37,626 nucleotides of DNA from Lentibacillus lipolyticus (GTDB taxonomy: Bacteria; Bacillota; Bacilli; Bacillales; Amphibacillaceae). Within the stretch, counting starts at the first letter, position 1; each line of letters opens with the position of its first letter. Under the pieces are notes generated by a model. It was not told the origin of the DNA and did not search any database. It was given only the letters and a program-made list of their open reading frames with translations. The stretch is taken from positions 1 through 37,626 of the forward strand of contig SEIO01000025.1 of NCBI GenBank assembly GCA_004145795.1, written 5' to 3'. The translations under genes were made by a program, and so were the position numbers. Shown in pieces: positions 24,206 to 33,521 of the stretch.

Positions 24206-24238
24206 TAAAACCGGGCAGCCATTCGCTGCCCGGTTTTA
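24206..24238 (-). terminator. Bidirectional terminator between doc and the peptidase gene
   Basis: TAAAACCGGGCAGC (24206-24219) pairs with GCTGCCCGGTTTTA (24225-24238). On the minus strand it starts 2 bases beyond the peptidase stop. Its symmetry could also stop read-through from doc. Confidence 0.88.
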
Positions 24239-24240
24239 TA

Positions 24241-26148
24241 TTACCATCCCATTGCTTGTTCGAATGCTTTTTTACCGCCGACGATGGGGAGTTTCACATT
24301 ACTTTGGCCCAGGGAGACGTCAAATGTTGCCCGGGTATCGTCGGTCATCAGCCATCTGTCGTCACTGCCTGCGAGGACGATCCCAATGCGGTGGCCTTTT
24401 TTGAAAACATAGTCTTCCGGTAGTGTATCCCACTGGAAGCGATAGTTTTTATTCGGCTTCAGAATGCTCGTTCGGCTTAGGCCTTTCCAATTTTGAGCAT
24501 CCAGCCATCCGTGGGTGACGATTTCGTATGGCGCCACATGTGTTGTCTTTTCTGTTTCCTTGTAGCAGGCGTCATCCACATCGGTGCTTTTACCCCAGCA
24601 AGATTCCGTATCCAGCGTTCGTACACCTTCGCCACGGTTACGGTGATGGACACGCTCGTCCGTTCCGTAATCGACAATCATAGCTGTCAGATTCGTGTCC
24701 TTCTGATCCACTCTCGCCCGAATATCAAACTCGGGGACACCGCTTAGTGTCACATCTTCATTTAACTCGGGAGACAAAAACATTAATCGATTTTCTTTTG
24801 CTGTCCGATTGTCTTCCACCATTTCCTGTTCGGTTTGTTCAGGGTCATCTGTAAAAGTTTGGCTGTAGTTTCCGCGGACCGCTGTTGTTGTCAACGTTCC
24901 GGGTAATCCGTCTTTAGCTGGGCCAAGTTTCACTTTAACTGACTTCGATCCCTCCAGCGGCCAAGAGGCGTACGTTTCCCATTCATCAGCTGCCCGCTCG
25001 ATGTCAACGCGCGGCTCGTCCATGATGCCATTTTCGATACCAAGCAGCCAATGGTCGAACCATTTATGAAGGGTGTTTACCCATTCGGCGCGTCGGAAAT
25101 CAAACGGATCGACGTGCCCCGTTTTGGTGAGCCATAATTTTCTTGGAACGTCGTTTTTAGCCAGTTTCTCCCACCAGTTTGAAAAGTGATTTGCTTTCAC
25201 GTTGTAATCATTCAATCCATGAATGACAAAGACACTGGCATCGACGTTGGAAGCATCTTTTACAAAATTACGCTCATCCCAAAATGCATTGTAATCACCA
25301 GTCTCATCGTCAGCATTAGCTCTGATTTCTTCCCGGACAGTTGCACATTCTGCGATGCTGTCACTGCTGGTTACCGTTCTGGACAATCCGCTCGGGCCAT
25401 TTCGATAAAATGGAATGCCGCCATAGCGGTAATAATCATACCAGCTGCTTATCGCGCCGATTGGGACAATGGTTTCCAGGCCTTCCACACCGGTAGCGGC
25501 AACGCCATTAGCAATCGTTCCGTCATAGGACTTTCCGATCATGCCCGTTTTTCCGGTCGTCCAGTCAGCCTCGATTTCCTCACCATCTTCATTCCAGGCC
25601 GTTCCTTTGCCGTTCAGCCACTCAATAACCGTCTTTGCACTTTCTGTTTCTTCATGGCCCCCGGTCGTAGGACAGCCATCGGAGTTATTCGTGCCAACCA
25701 TATCGACTTGCACAACGGCATAACCCCTCGGCACAAAATAATTATCGTAGAATAGCGGGAACTTCTCGTTGATGCCATCACCGTCCGGATCCTTTATCTC
25801 GGATTCATTGCCGCGCCCAAGACTTTCATAATAAGGACTCGCATCCATGATGACCGGGACCTGCAGATCATCCTCCGTTTCCTTCGGGCGAATGATGTCC
25901 ACGGCAATCCGATCACGTTCACCGCCCTTATCACTGTCCAACGAAGATTCGACATAGATGGTCTCCCGAATCGCATCCTCGTACGAATAGACCGGCTCCG
26001 TCACACCATTTTCGAGTTGAAAACCAGTATTCGGAAGAAAAGCTTCGTCTTCTGAACTGGCATCCGCAAATGATGGTCCAGCAAAGATGGTTGCCAGTAA
26101 CAGTACCAGCATCACCGGTAACGTCCTGTATGTTGTTTTAGTAAACAA
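24241..26148 (-). CDS. Secreted Xaa-Pro dipeptidyl-peptidase (S15/CocE family)
   Basis: A 635-residue exported serine hydrolase that should release N-terminal X-Pro dipeptides from external peptides. Residues 1-30 are a signal peptide ending FADA, with likely cleavage after Ala30. The alpha/beta-hydrolase core has the nucleophile Ser207 in GKSYDG, Asp314 in HGLND and His345 in KTGHVDPF. The C-terminal PepX beta domain spans about 400-630. The start is TTG 26148 with AGGAGGG 5 bases upstream; no ATG fits as well. It is a single gene with its own terminator. Its products could feed the peptide importer in this window, which is only a suggestion. Confidence 0.9.
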   Translation of the reverse strand: MFTKTTYRTLPVMLVLLLATIFAGPSFADASSEDEAFLPNTGFQLENGVTEPVYSYEDAIRETIYVESSLDSDKGGERDRIAVDIIRPKETEDDLQVPVIMDASPYYESLGRGNESEIKDPDGDGINEKFPLFYDNYFVPRGYAVVQVDMVGTNNSDGCPTTGGHEETESAKTVIEWLNGKGTAWNEDGEEIEADWTTGKTGMIGKSYDGTIANGVAATGVEGLETIVPIGAISSWYDYYRYGGIPFYRNGPSGLSRTVTSSDSIAECATVREEIRANADDETGDYNAFWDERNFVKDASNVDASVFVIHGLNDYNVKANHFSNWWEKLAKNDVPRKLWLTKTGHVDPFDFRRAEWVNTLHKWFDHWLLGIENGIMDEPRVDIERAADEWETYASWPLEGSKSVKVKLGPAKDGLPGTLTTTAVRGNYSQTFTDDPEQTEQEMVEDNRTAKENRLMFLSPELNEDVTLSGVPEFDIRARVDQKDTNLTAMIVDYGTDERVHHRNRGEGVRTLDTESCWGKSTDVDDACYKETEKTTHVAPYEIVTHGWLDAQNWKGLSRTSILKPNKNYRFQWDTLPEDYVFKKGHRIGIVLAGSDDRWLMTDDTRATFDVSLGQSNVKLPIVGGKKAFEQAMGW

Positions 26149-26394
26149 ACAATCCCTCCTAAACTATAAGATTACCATTATAGTAACCATTGGTAGATGT
26201 AATAGAAAGAGATGTTTGTACTAATTTTTAGAAAAATAGAGCGCAGGGACAGGTCTATAGTCCTACCAAATGTTGGAATAAACTTCTATGTAACGTACCC
26301 GGTGGAAAAAATCGTAATGGAACTCTTGGCTGTTTCGGGGTGGGTGTATGGAGGTGGGGCAGGAAGGTTGTAGGCCGCCACGTGAGCGGGAGCA

Positions 26395-27210
26395 GATTCC
26401 TGGCCTCGAGACGGCGATTCCGCCCCCCGCTCGTGCCGATTCCTGAACCTGAAGTGGCGATTCCCATCCCCGAGACGGCGGTACCTGAGCCCGAAGTAGC
26501 GATTCGCGGCCTCGAGATGGCGATTTCTGGACCCGAGGCGGTGATACTTCCGCCATTCGGGCTGATTCTTGAACCCGAAGTAGCGATTCTTGGCCCCGAA
26601 GTTGCGATTCCACCCCCGCTCCGGCCGATTCGTGAACCTGAAGTAGCGATTCTCAATCTCTAGACGGCGATTCCCAACTCGAACGACAGCGCCGATACAC
26701 CCCAAAAGACGATTTTCGGCAGCCGCCGAAAATCTACCATCTATTAAACACGCATCTTGAGCAAAAGTGGAGGCAACTCGAGCGACACGCCCGCCGTTCG
26801 GACGGTTCCCGGATCCGAAGTTGCGATACCCGACATCGAGGCGGCGATACTTCCCCGCTCGGGCCGATTCTTGAACCCGAAGTAGCGATTCCACCCTCAC
26901 TCGGGCCGATACCCAATCCCGAAGTAGCGATTCTCGACCCCGAAGCGGCGATACCTGACATCGAGGCGGCGATACCCGCCCCCGAGCCGGCGATTCTCCC
27001 ACCGCTCGGGCCGATTCCCGCCCCCGAGACGGCGATTCCACCCCCGCTCGGGGCGATACCTGCCCCCGCTCCGGCCGATTCCCGCCCCCGAGACGGCGAT
27101 TCCACCCCCGCTCGGGGCGATACCTGCCCCCGCTCCGGCCGATTCCCAACCCGAACGATAGCGCCCCCAATCCGAGCGACGCCCGCCCGCAGCTCGAGTG
27201 ACAGCACCCC
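26395..27210. repeat. Repeat region C: 21-bp arrays, one block with and one without the hairpin
   Basis: The same 21-bp plus-strand units (GAAGTAGCGATTC, GAGACGGCGATTC) occupy the divergent gap between the peptidase and PTS genes. One hairpin with the standard arms is at 26711-26734. The second block (about 26810-27210) is more C-rich, contains a near-exact internal duplication (around 27040-27145, with CCCCCGCTCGGGGCGATACC repeated) and ends without a hairpin. The stretch 26160-26395 upstream shows no gene. Confidence 0.85.
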
Positions 27211-27219
27211 CACGGAATC

Positions 27220-27248
27220 TTGTCGAAAACAAGGAAAATGCGTACAAT
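27220..27248 (+). promoter_or_regulatory. Candidate promoter of the PTS operon
   Basis: TTGTCG (27220-27225) and TACAAT (27243-27248) are separated by 17 bases. A further TATAAT lies near 27270 without a good -35 box. The leader to the activator gene would be about 140 nt. Confidence 0.5.
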
Positions 27249-27328
27249 AGTTGTGAACAAAATATGTATAATTTGGTTTCGTTATTGTAAATCACAATAA
27301 TGTACATTAGATGTTCAACAACTTGTGC

Positions 27329-27342
27329 TGAAAACGTATACA
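27329..27342 (+). promoter_or_regulatory. cre-like site 1 upstream of the PTS operon
   Basis: TGAAAACGTATACA matches the catabolite-responsive element pattern TGWAANCGNTNWCA at 13 of 14 positions. It would let CcpA repress the operon when preferred sugars are present. Confidence 0.55.
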
Positions 27343-27349
27343 GTTAGTG

Positions 27350-27363
27350 TGAAAACGGTGTTA
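27350..27363 (+). promoter_or_regulatory. cre-like site 2 upstream of the PTS operon
   Basis: TGAAAACGGTGTTA matches the same pattern at 13 of 14 positions and starts 21 bp (two helical turns) after the first. Two phased sites make CcpA control more likely than one alone. Confidence 0.5.
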
Positions 27364-27392
27364 CAATAAATGTACGGAAGGGGGGACACAAG

Positions 27393-29450
27393 GTGCCGCT
27401 TAGTGAACGGGATAATAAGATTTTAGATGAACTAATTCGGAACCCTGGTATCACAAGTACAGTGTTAGAGCGGAAGTATAGCCTGACACGGAGGCAGCTT
27501 GGTTACAGCATTCATAAAATTAATAATTGGCTAACGAGCAAAAACCTTCCTAGTATTGAACGAACAAGACAGGGTCATTTTATTATTGATCAATCCGTTT
27601 TCACAAAACTCGGTGCTGATGATGACATTGTTCCAATGGAGACGTCAGTACTGACAGGTGAACAGCGGGTACAGTTCATTCTGATGATGCTGTTGAGCAG
27701 TGAAGAAGAACTATCACTTCGTCATTTCACAAGCCAATTGGATGTGAGTAAGAATACGGTTTTAAATGATTTGAAAGATGCACAAGCATTTCTGGATGAT
27801 TATCAGTTGGACATCCGGTACTCAAGGAAATTCGGCTATTTGCTGGAGGGGAAGGAATTTCAGATTCGTAAATTGCTTATCTCAACAGCCTATCAAATCC
27901 TGCTGATGCATGATGGGGAAAGGCTTCTAAGGGAAGTCGCGTCCATCGATGCTCAAGATGTAGCGGAATACAACGATAGGGTCGAAAACGTTGAAAATGA
28001 GCTTGGTCTGAAATTCACCGATGAAAAGCTTGAAATGATGCCGTATATCCTGATTTTGATTCTCAGAAGGATTGAGAAAGGCCATGCCATTCATATTTTT
28101 TCGATTGAATATGAGGAACTTTCCAATACGAAAGAATATCAGGCAACGGAGGAAATTTTCCGTGATGCTGAAAAGATTCCGATGGAGGAGCGCTTGTTCA
28201 TCACACTGCACTTGCTGACGACAAATGTTTACTGGACGGAGTTCCCGACGGAAGAGGATGTCATTCCGAATTTGGTTCCGGCCATCGATAACATGCTGCG
28301 GTTATTTGAGAAGAGTGCGTGTATCTACTTGCAAGACCGTGAGCAGCTGTTGGATAAACTGCTGCAGCACATCAAACCGGCGTATTACCGGATCAAGTAT
28401 CAGCTATCCGAAACGATTTCGATTCAGGGTTCGTTAAGCAATGAATTTAAGGAACTGCATCATTTGGTCAAACGGTCGACACGGCCGCTGGAAGAGTTGA
28501 TTGGCACCAGTATTCCCGATAGCGAAGTGACGTATATTACGATGCTGATTGGCGGCTGGATGAAACGGCAGGGGGAGAGTATTGAAAAGAAGATTAAGGC
28601 CCTTGTTGTCTGTCCGCAGGGTGTATCGGTTTCCAGACTGATGTTCAACGAATTAAGTGAATTGTTTCCTGAGTTTGTCTTTCTCGATTCGCTGTCTGTC
28701 CGTGAATTTATGGATTACAAGTTGGATTATGACATCGTGTTTGCACCGACATATTTGGAAACGGATAAAAAACTTTTTATTGCCAAAGCCTTTCTTGGAC
28801 GGGAAGAGAAACAGCGTCTCCGAAAACAAGTGATGGTTGAGCTGCACGGGTACTTACCGCAGGATTTGAATGTAGATGAAATACTCGCGATTATTCGCAA
28901 TCATGCTTCAATCAAAGATGAAAACGCATTGACAGCGGATCTGGAGCGGTATTTGAACCGGGATGATGATTCATCGATTTATCAACGGTCAAATAAAAAA
29001 TCCATTCAATTAGACGAATTGCTTAAGCCCGAGACGATCACATTGAGAGACACTGCTGCGTCCTGGGAGGAGGCAGTCCGGATAAGTGCAGCGCCGCTGG
29101 TTGAGCAGGGTGTTATTACGCCGAACTATGTGGAGGCCATGCTTCAGTATTCACAAGAAGATCCATATATCGTTATTGGTCCAACTATTGCTATCCCGCA
29201 TGCATCGCCGGAAGATGGTGTCAATCAGGTTGGGATGAGCCTATTAAAACTGGATGAGGGCGTCCCGTTTACATCTGATTATCGCATTCATTTCATTATT
29301 GTTATCGCTGCCGTTGATAAGGAGCAGCACTTACATGCGCTTATGCAGCTGATGAATCTCGCCGGATCGGAACAAGACAGAAACCGCATGATCAATGCTG
29401 GATCCGCCCGCGAAATACAAGCTATTATACAATCTTACTCCTCTGATTAA
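27393..29450 (+). CDS. PRD-containing BglG/MtlR-type transcriptional activator with EIIB/EIIA-like domains
   Basis: A 685-residue PTS-controlled regulator. N-terminal helix-turn-helix domains cover about residues 1-155. Two PTS regulation domains follow (about 180-290 and 295-400), including HAIHIFSIEYEEL and RLFITLHLLTTNVYW with their conserved histidines. An EIIB-Gat-like domain (about 405-500, with VVCPQGVSVSR) and an EIIA domain (about 540-685, with the IPHASPEDG histidine) complete it. Phosphorylation of these domains tells the protein about sugar uptake. It starts at GTG 27393 with AAGGGGGG upstream. It is the first gene of the operon and should activate it. The mtlR/gatR class is clear; the sugar is not. 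Confidence 0.9.
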   Translation: MPLSERDNKILDELIRNPGITSTVLERKYSLTRRQLGYSIHKINNWLTSKNLPSIERTRQGHFIIDQSVFTKLGADDDIVPMETSVLTGEQRVQFILMMLLSSEEELSLRHFTSQLDVSKNTVLNDLKDAQAFLDDYQLDIRYSRKFGYLLEGKEFQIRKLLISTAYQILLMHDGERLLREVASIDAQDVAEYNDRVENVENELGLKFTDEKLEMMPYILILILRRIEKGHAIHIFSIEYEELSNTKEYQATEEIFRDAEKIPMEERLFITLHLLTTNVYWTEFPTEEDVIPNLVPAIDNMLRLFEKSACIYLQDREQLLDKLLQHIKPAYYRIKYQLSETISIQGSLSNEFKELHHLVKRSTRPLEELIGTSIPDSEVTYITMLIGGWMKRQGESIEKKIKALVVCPQGVSVSRLMFNELSELFPEFVFLDSLSVREFMDYKLDYDIVFAPTYLETDKKLFIAKAFLGREEKQRLRKQVMVELHGYLPQDLNVDEILAIIRNHASIKDENALTADLERYLNRDDDSSIYQRSNKKSIQLDELLKPETITLRDTAASWEEAVRISAAPLVEQGVITPNYVEAMLQYSQEDPYIVIGPTIAIPHASPEDGVNQVGMSLLKLDEGVPFTSDYRIHFIIVIAAVDKEQHLHALMQLMNLAGSEQDRNRMINAGSAREIQAIIQSYSSD

Positions 29451-29487
29451 GCATATTTTATACAGCACAGATAAAGGGGTGTCACCA

Positions 29488-29973
29488 TTGAGTGAACTAT
29501 ATTTCGATGAATCTGTCATTCTGCTAAACCTAGAAGGCGACTCTAAGGAAGCTATTTTAACACAGATGGGTCAGAATCTGGCGGATAAAAACCTAGTCAA
29601 AGAAAGTTTCATTAACGCAATTATTGCTAGAGAAGGGGAATTTGCCACCGGTCTGCCGACAGGGGATATACCGGTAGCCATCCCGCATACAGACGTAGAG
29701 CATGTTCAGCAGAAAACGATTAGTGTTGGCGTTTTGAAAGACCCTGTTGATTTCGGCGTAATGGGCGATGACAGCGAGACAACACCGGTTAAAGTCGTGT
29801 TTATGCTGGCGATGGATGAAGCCCACGCACAGCTGTCACTGCTGCAAAGGCTAATGCAAGTTTTCCAGGATCAGCATACGTTGCAGCAATTGGCAAGTGC
29901 GACCGATAAAACAGCCATTAAACATGTGCTGGATGAAAAATTAAATGCAGCAGCACTTGAAGGAGGTGAGTAA
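29488..29973 (+). CDS. gatA: PTS EIIA component (galactitol/fructose-type)
   Basis: A 161-residue cytosolic phosphocarrier of the PTS_EIIA_2 class. His67 in IPHTDVEHV is the phosphoryl acceptor from HPr. TTG 29488 is the chosen start, because AAAGGGGTG lies just upstream and MSELYFDESVILLNL begins like other EIIA-Gat proteins; the same frame stays open upstream but overlaps the activator gene. The next gene begins 1 base after its stop codon. Confidence 0.88.
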   Translation: MSELYFDESVILLNLEGDSKEAILTQMGQNLADKNLVKESFINAIIAREGEFATGLPTGDIPVAIPHTDVEHVQQKTISVGVLKDPVDFGVMGDDSETTPVKVVFMLAMDEAHAQLSLLQRLMQVFQDQHTLQQLASATDKTAIKHVLDEKLNAAALEGGE

Positions 29974-29974
29974 A

Positions 29975-30259
29975 ATGTCAAAGAAACAAGTACTGGTAGC
30001 ATGTGGTGCAGGTATTGCAACATCTACGGTTGTGAATAACGCTATCGAAGAAATGGCAAAAGAGAATGGCTTGGATCTGGATATTCGTCAGATCAAAATC
30101 GCAGAGGTCAACAGCTATTTAGATACAGCTCATCTGCTTGTTACAACAGCCATGACGAAAAAAGAATTCCCTTTCCCAGTCATTAATGCACGCTCATTCC
30201 TGACAGGCATTGGGACAGAAGATACAAAACAACAAATATTGGAAGAGCTTAAAAAATAA
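29975..30259 (+). CDS. gatB: PTS EIIB component (galactitol type)
   Basis: A 94-residue EIIB. The phosphorylated Cys10 sits in VLVACGAGIATSTVV, the galactitol-type P-loop. GAAGGAGGTGAG precedes ATG 29975, and that site lies inside the end of the EIIA gene. A 215-bp gap containing a structured repeat separates it from the EIIC gene, which is unusual for subunits of one transporter. Confidence 0.9.
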   Translation: MSKKQVLVACGAGIATSTVVNNAIEEMAKENGLDLDIRQIKIAEVNSYLDTAHLLVTTAMTKKEFPFPVINARSFLTGIGTEDTKQQILEELKK

Positions 30260-30268
30260 ATTAGTAAT

Positions 30269-30446
30269 CTCGGACTTCCACAGGAGGTGGTGACTTCTGC
30301 GTTGCCCACAGGATAAGGAAAGCTGCGAAGCGAAACATCGCACGCAGAAAAGATTGTTTCCTTTTCAAGGACGTGGGCGGTTTTAGCAGAAGGTCCTTGG
30401 TGTCATTTTTACCGGACTTTTTGAACCACCTCTGGAAGAAACCGAG
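30269..30446 (+). repeat. Folded intergenic element between the EIIB and EIIC genes
   Basis: The ends pair over a long imperfect stem: CTCGG-AC-TTCCACAGGAGGTGG (30269-30290) with CCACCTCTGGAAG-AAA-CCGAG (30426-30446). Inside, AAGGAC (30367-30372) pairs with GTCCTT (30393-30398); AAGGAAA (30315-30321) pairs with TTTCCTT (30357-30363); TTCTGCG (30295-30301) pairs with CGCAGAA (30343-30349); and GCCCAC (30304-30309) can pair with GTGGGC (30373-30378), which would make a pseudoknot. From memory, the ...TACCGGACTTTTTGAA... right end resembles a dispersed Bacillaceae repeat of bcr type. It could alternatively be a cis-acting RNA. It has no coding frame. Confidence 0.6.
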
Positions 30447-30474
30447 ATTCTAATCACCTGAGGGGGAAAAACCG

Positions 30475-31734
30475 ATGCAAGGATTTGTCGATATTATTCA
30501 AGGCTTTTTGGACCTTGGAGCAACCGTCATATTACCTGTTGTTATCTTTATATTAGGTTTAGTATTCGGCCAAAAGCCTGGCAAAGCATTTCGTTCCGGT
30601 CTGACAATCGGGGTAGCATTTGTCGGTATTTTCTTAGTTGTCGACTTGCTTGTCAATAACTTGGGTCCTGCTGCACAAGGGATGGTTGACCGGTTAGGCG
30701 TCGAGTTGAATGTCATTGACGTGGGCTGGCCAGCTACATCATCTATTGCATGGGCATCGACAGTGGCCGCATTTATTATTCCGCTTGGATTGGTTGTAAA
30801 CGTTGCTATGCTGCTGACGAAAACAACCAAAACAATGAACGTTGATATCTGGAATTTCTGGCACTACACATTTATGGCAGCCGTTGTGTACACCGTTTCA
30901 GGCAGTGTTGTACAAGCTTTGATCGCTGCAGTGCTTTTCCAGATTGTTGCTTTGAAAGTAGCTGACTGGACGGCACCAATGGTTAGTGAGTTCTATGAGC
31001 TGCCGGGTGTTTCTATTGCGACAGGCAGTACTATTTCGTATGCACCGGGTATCTGGCTTGTTAAGTTACTTCAAAAAATCCCTGGTGTGAACAAATTAAA
31101 TGCAGATCCGGACACGATCCAAAAACGATTTGGTATCTTTGGTGAATCCATTTTTATCGGATTGTTCTTAGGTGCAGCAATCGGTGCGTTAGCAGGCTAT
31201 AGTGTCGGCGATGTAATCGACATTGGTATGTCAATGGCTGCCGTTATGGTGCTAATGCCTAAAATGGTTAAAATCCTGATGGAAGGATTAATGCCTGTAT
31301 CCGAGTCTGCTCGTGAGTGGCTGAATAAACACTTTGGGGATAAAGAAATTCATATTGGACTTGACGCTGCGGTATTGCTTGGGCATCCATCCGTTATTGC
31401 AACAGCACTTATTCTTGTTCCAATAACCGTATTACTGGCGGTTATTTTGCCAGGCAACGCGCTACTGCCATTCGGTGACTTGGCTACCATTCCGTTTGTT
31501 GTGGCCTTCATTGTGGGAGCAGCACGCGGCAATATCGTTCACTCCGTCATCGTCGGTACAATCATGATTGCTCTATCTCTTTACATGGCAACGGATATTG
31601 CAGCCATCTTTACACAAATGGCGGAAAACGCGGAATTCGATATGCCTGAAGGGTCTGCCATGATTTCAAGTATCGACCAAGGTGGTAACCTGGTGAACTG
31701 GGTCATTTGGCGATTCTTTGAATTGTTTAACTAA
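30475..31734 (+). CDS. gatC: PTS EIIC component (galactitol type)
   Basis: A 419-residue membrane channel that carries the polyol in while EIIB phosphorylates it. It has multiple hydrophobic segments, the EIIC-Gat hallmark GVSIATGSTISYAPG near residues 180-194, and WPATSSIAWAS near 82-92. AGGGGG lies about 8 bases before ATG 30475. Length is typical for GatC (420-450). Confidence 0.92.
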   Translation: MQGFVDIIQGFLDLGATVILPVVIFILGLVFGQKPGKAFRSGLTIGVAFVGIFLVVDLLVNNLGPAAQGMVDRLGVELNVIDVGWPATSSIAWASTVAAFIIPLGLVVNVAMLLTKTTKTMNVDIWNFWHYTFMAAVVYTVSGSVVQALIAAVLFQIVALKVADWTAPMVSEFYELPGVSIATGSTISYAPGIWLVKLLQKIPGVNKLNADPDTIQKRFGIFGESIFIGLFLGAAIGALAGYSVGDVIDIGMSMAAVMVLMPKMVKILMEGLMPVSESAREWLNKHFGDKEIHIGLDAAVLLGHPSVIATALILVPITVLLAVILPGNALLPFGDLATIPFVVAFIVGAARGNIVHSVIVGTIMIALSLYMATDIAAIFTQMAENAEFDMPEGSAMISSIDQGGNLVNWVIWRFFELFN

Positions 31735-31794
31735 GTCAGCTCCTCTCATTTGACAATCTGGTAATCTAGTAAAACATGACAGGAGGAGTCATCC

Positions 31795-32826
31795 ATGAAA
31801 GCTTTAGTCAAAACGGATTTGGGATTTGGAAATCTGGAGATTCAGGATAAAGAAGAACCGCAAGCCGGCAAAGACCAAGTCAAAATTGAAGTGAAATATG
31901 CAGGTGTCTGCGGCTCCGATATTCATACGTATGAAGGACATTATAAAGTAGCCGCCCCGGTCACGTTAGGCCATGAATTTGCCGGTGTAGTCGTGGAAGC
32001 CGGCGAAGGTGTCACTGCATTCAAACCGGGTGACCGCGTGACATCGGAAACAACGTTCTATATTTGCGGCGAATGCGCCTATTGCCGGTCCGGTGACTAC
32101 AACCTTTGCAACCACCGGAAAGGATTGGGAACACAGCAAGACGGCGGGTTTGCCAAGTATGTGATCGCTCGAAAAGACAGCTTGCATCATCTGCCAGAAA
32201 ACGTAAGCTTCCAGGAAGGTGCTATGACCGAACCACTGGCATGTACACACCACGCGGTTTCCAAAACAGAAATTCATGAAGGTGACATTGCCGTTGTTAT
32301 CGGACCGGGACCGATTGGGCTGTTCACAGCACAAGTTGCCAAAAGCCGTGGTGCCAAGGTCATTATCACTGGACTAACCAATGATAAAGTGCGTTTGGAG
32401 AAAGCGGAAGAGCTGAGTATTGATCATGTTGTCAACATCCAAGAGCAGGATGTCAAAGAACTTGTCAACAGCCTGACGGACGGCTATGGTGCCGACCTTG
32501 TCTTCGAATGCTCAGGCGCCATCCCCGCAGCAAAACAAGGTCTGGATCTATTGCGTAAAAAAGGACAATATGCACAGGTTGGTATTTTCCCAGAGCCAGA
32601 AGTCCAATTCGATATGGAAAAAGTAATTCAAAAAGAAATCCGGGTAGTTGGCAGCAGAAGTCAAAAACCGGCTGACTGGGAGCCATCATTAGAATTGATG
32701 AACAATGGTTCGGTCAACGCCAACGATATGGTGACACATGAATATGCTATTACCCAATGGGACGATGCATACAAGGCGATCAAAGACGGGGAAGCGACCA
32801 AAGTGTTACTGACGCCTGTTGAGTAA
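31795..32826 (+). CDS. Zinc-dependent polyol(-phosphate) dehydrogenase 1
   Basis: A 343-residue medium-chain dehydrogenase. Catalytic zinc ligands are Cys39, His60 and Glu61; structural zinc ligands are Cys91, Cys94, Cys97 and Cys105. The NAD-binding motif GPGPIGLF is at about 169-176. It resembles sorbitol, threonine and galactitol-1-phosphate dehydrogenases. AGGAGG precedes ATG 31795. Two such enzymes in one PTS operon suggest either two substrates or two successive oxidations. Confidence 0.88.
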   Translation: MKALVKTDLGFGNLEIQDKEEPQAGKDQVKIEVKYAGVCGSDIHTYEGHYKVAAPVTLGHEFAGVVVEAGEGVTAFKPGDRVTSETTFYICGECAYCRSGDYNLCNHRKGLGTQQDGGFAKYVIARKDSLHHLPENVSFQEGAMTEPLACTHHAVSKTEIHEGDIAVVIGPGPIGLFTAQVAKSRGAKVIITGLTNDKVRLEKAEELSIDHVVNIQEQDVKELVNSLTDGYGADLVFECSGAIPAAKQGLDLLRKKGQYAQVGIFPEPEVQFDMEKVIQKEIRVVGSRSQKPADWEPSLELMNNGSVNANDMVTHEYAITQWDDAYKAIKDGEATKVLLTPVE

Positions 32827-32849
32827 TCAGCGGAAGTGAGTTGATAGAG

Positions 32850-33521
32850 ATGGAAAAGCAGCACCTGATTGATATCATTGACTATACACTGTTAAAACCA
32901 ACCGTCAGCAAGGCAGAGATAAAGGATTTTTGCCAGGAAACAATCGATTATGGATTTAAGACGGTGTTCGTCAACCCGTACTATGTACCATATGCCTATG
33001 AACTGTTATCACCCCACGGCATTAAAGTTGGTGTGCCGATTGGCTTTTCACTTGGCGGTGCGACAACACAAACAAAGGTAGCTGAAACAAAAGAGGCAAT
33101 CCAAAACGGTGCAGTAGAAATTGATATGCTGATGAATCTTGGGGCATTAAAATCGCAGGAATATGATGTCGTCAAACATGACATTGCGGAAGTTGTTAAA
33201 GCGTCTGACGGACTGACAACGAAGGTTATTATCGAAAACGGTCTTTTGACCAAGGAAGAAAAGGTCACGGCTGCCAAACTGACCGTCGAAGCTGGTGCAG
33301 ACTATGTCAAGACAGCAACCGGATTTAATGGCGGCGGTGCGACCGTTGAAGATGTGAAACTATTGCGCTCGGTCGTAGGTGACCATGCCGGTGTGAAAGC
33401 TGCTGGCGGAATCCGCACGTATGACGACGCTATAGCTATTGTTGAAGCCGGTGCCGACAGGATTGGAGCCAGTGGCGCAGTGGCAATTGTTTCCGGCGGC
33501 ACCTCGCATGCTGCCTACTAA
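32850..33521 (+). CDS. deoC: DeoC-family deoxyribose-phosphate aldolase
   Basis: A 223-residue class I aldolase. Schiff-base Lys154 is in YVKTATGF, the second catalytic Lys183 in VKAAGGIRT and Asp92 in EIDMLMN, matching the DeoC active site. Known DeoC splits 2-deoxyribose 5-phosphate into glyceraldehyde 3-phosphate and acetaldehyde. ATG 32850 is preferred; GGAAGTGAG ends directly before an in-frame TTG at 32841, which would be too close. Placement inside a polyol PTS operon and away from nucleoside genes suggests a substrate other than salvaged deoxyribose; the DeoC name is by motif. Confidence 0.88.
   Translation: MEKQHLIDIIDYTLLKPTVSKAEIKDFCQETIDYGFKTVFVNPYYVPYAYELLSPHGIKVGVPIGFSLGGATTQTKVAETKEAIQNGAVEIDMLMNLGALKSQEYDVVKHDIAEVVKASDGLTTKVIIENGLLTKEEKVTAAKLTVEAGADYVKTATGFNGGGATVEDVKLLRSVVGDHAGVKAAGGIRTYDDAIAIVEAGADRIGASGAVAIVSGGTSHAAY

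Noticed and set aside
24493-25755. Open frames on the plus strand opposite the peptidase gene
   Set aside because: They overlap a gene with a complete catalytic triad and signal peptide, and their translations show no recognisable domain.
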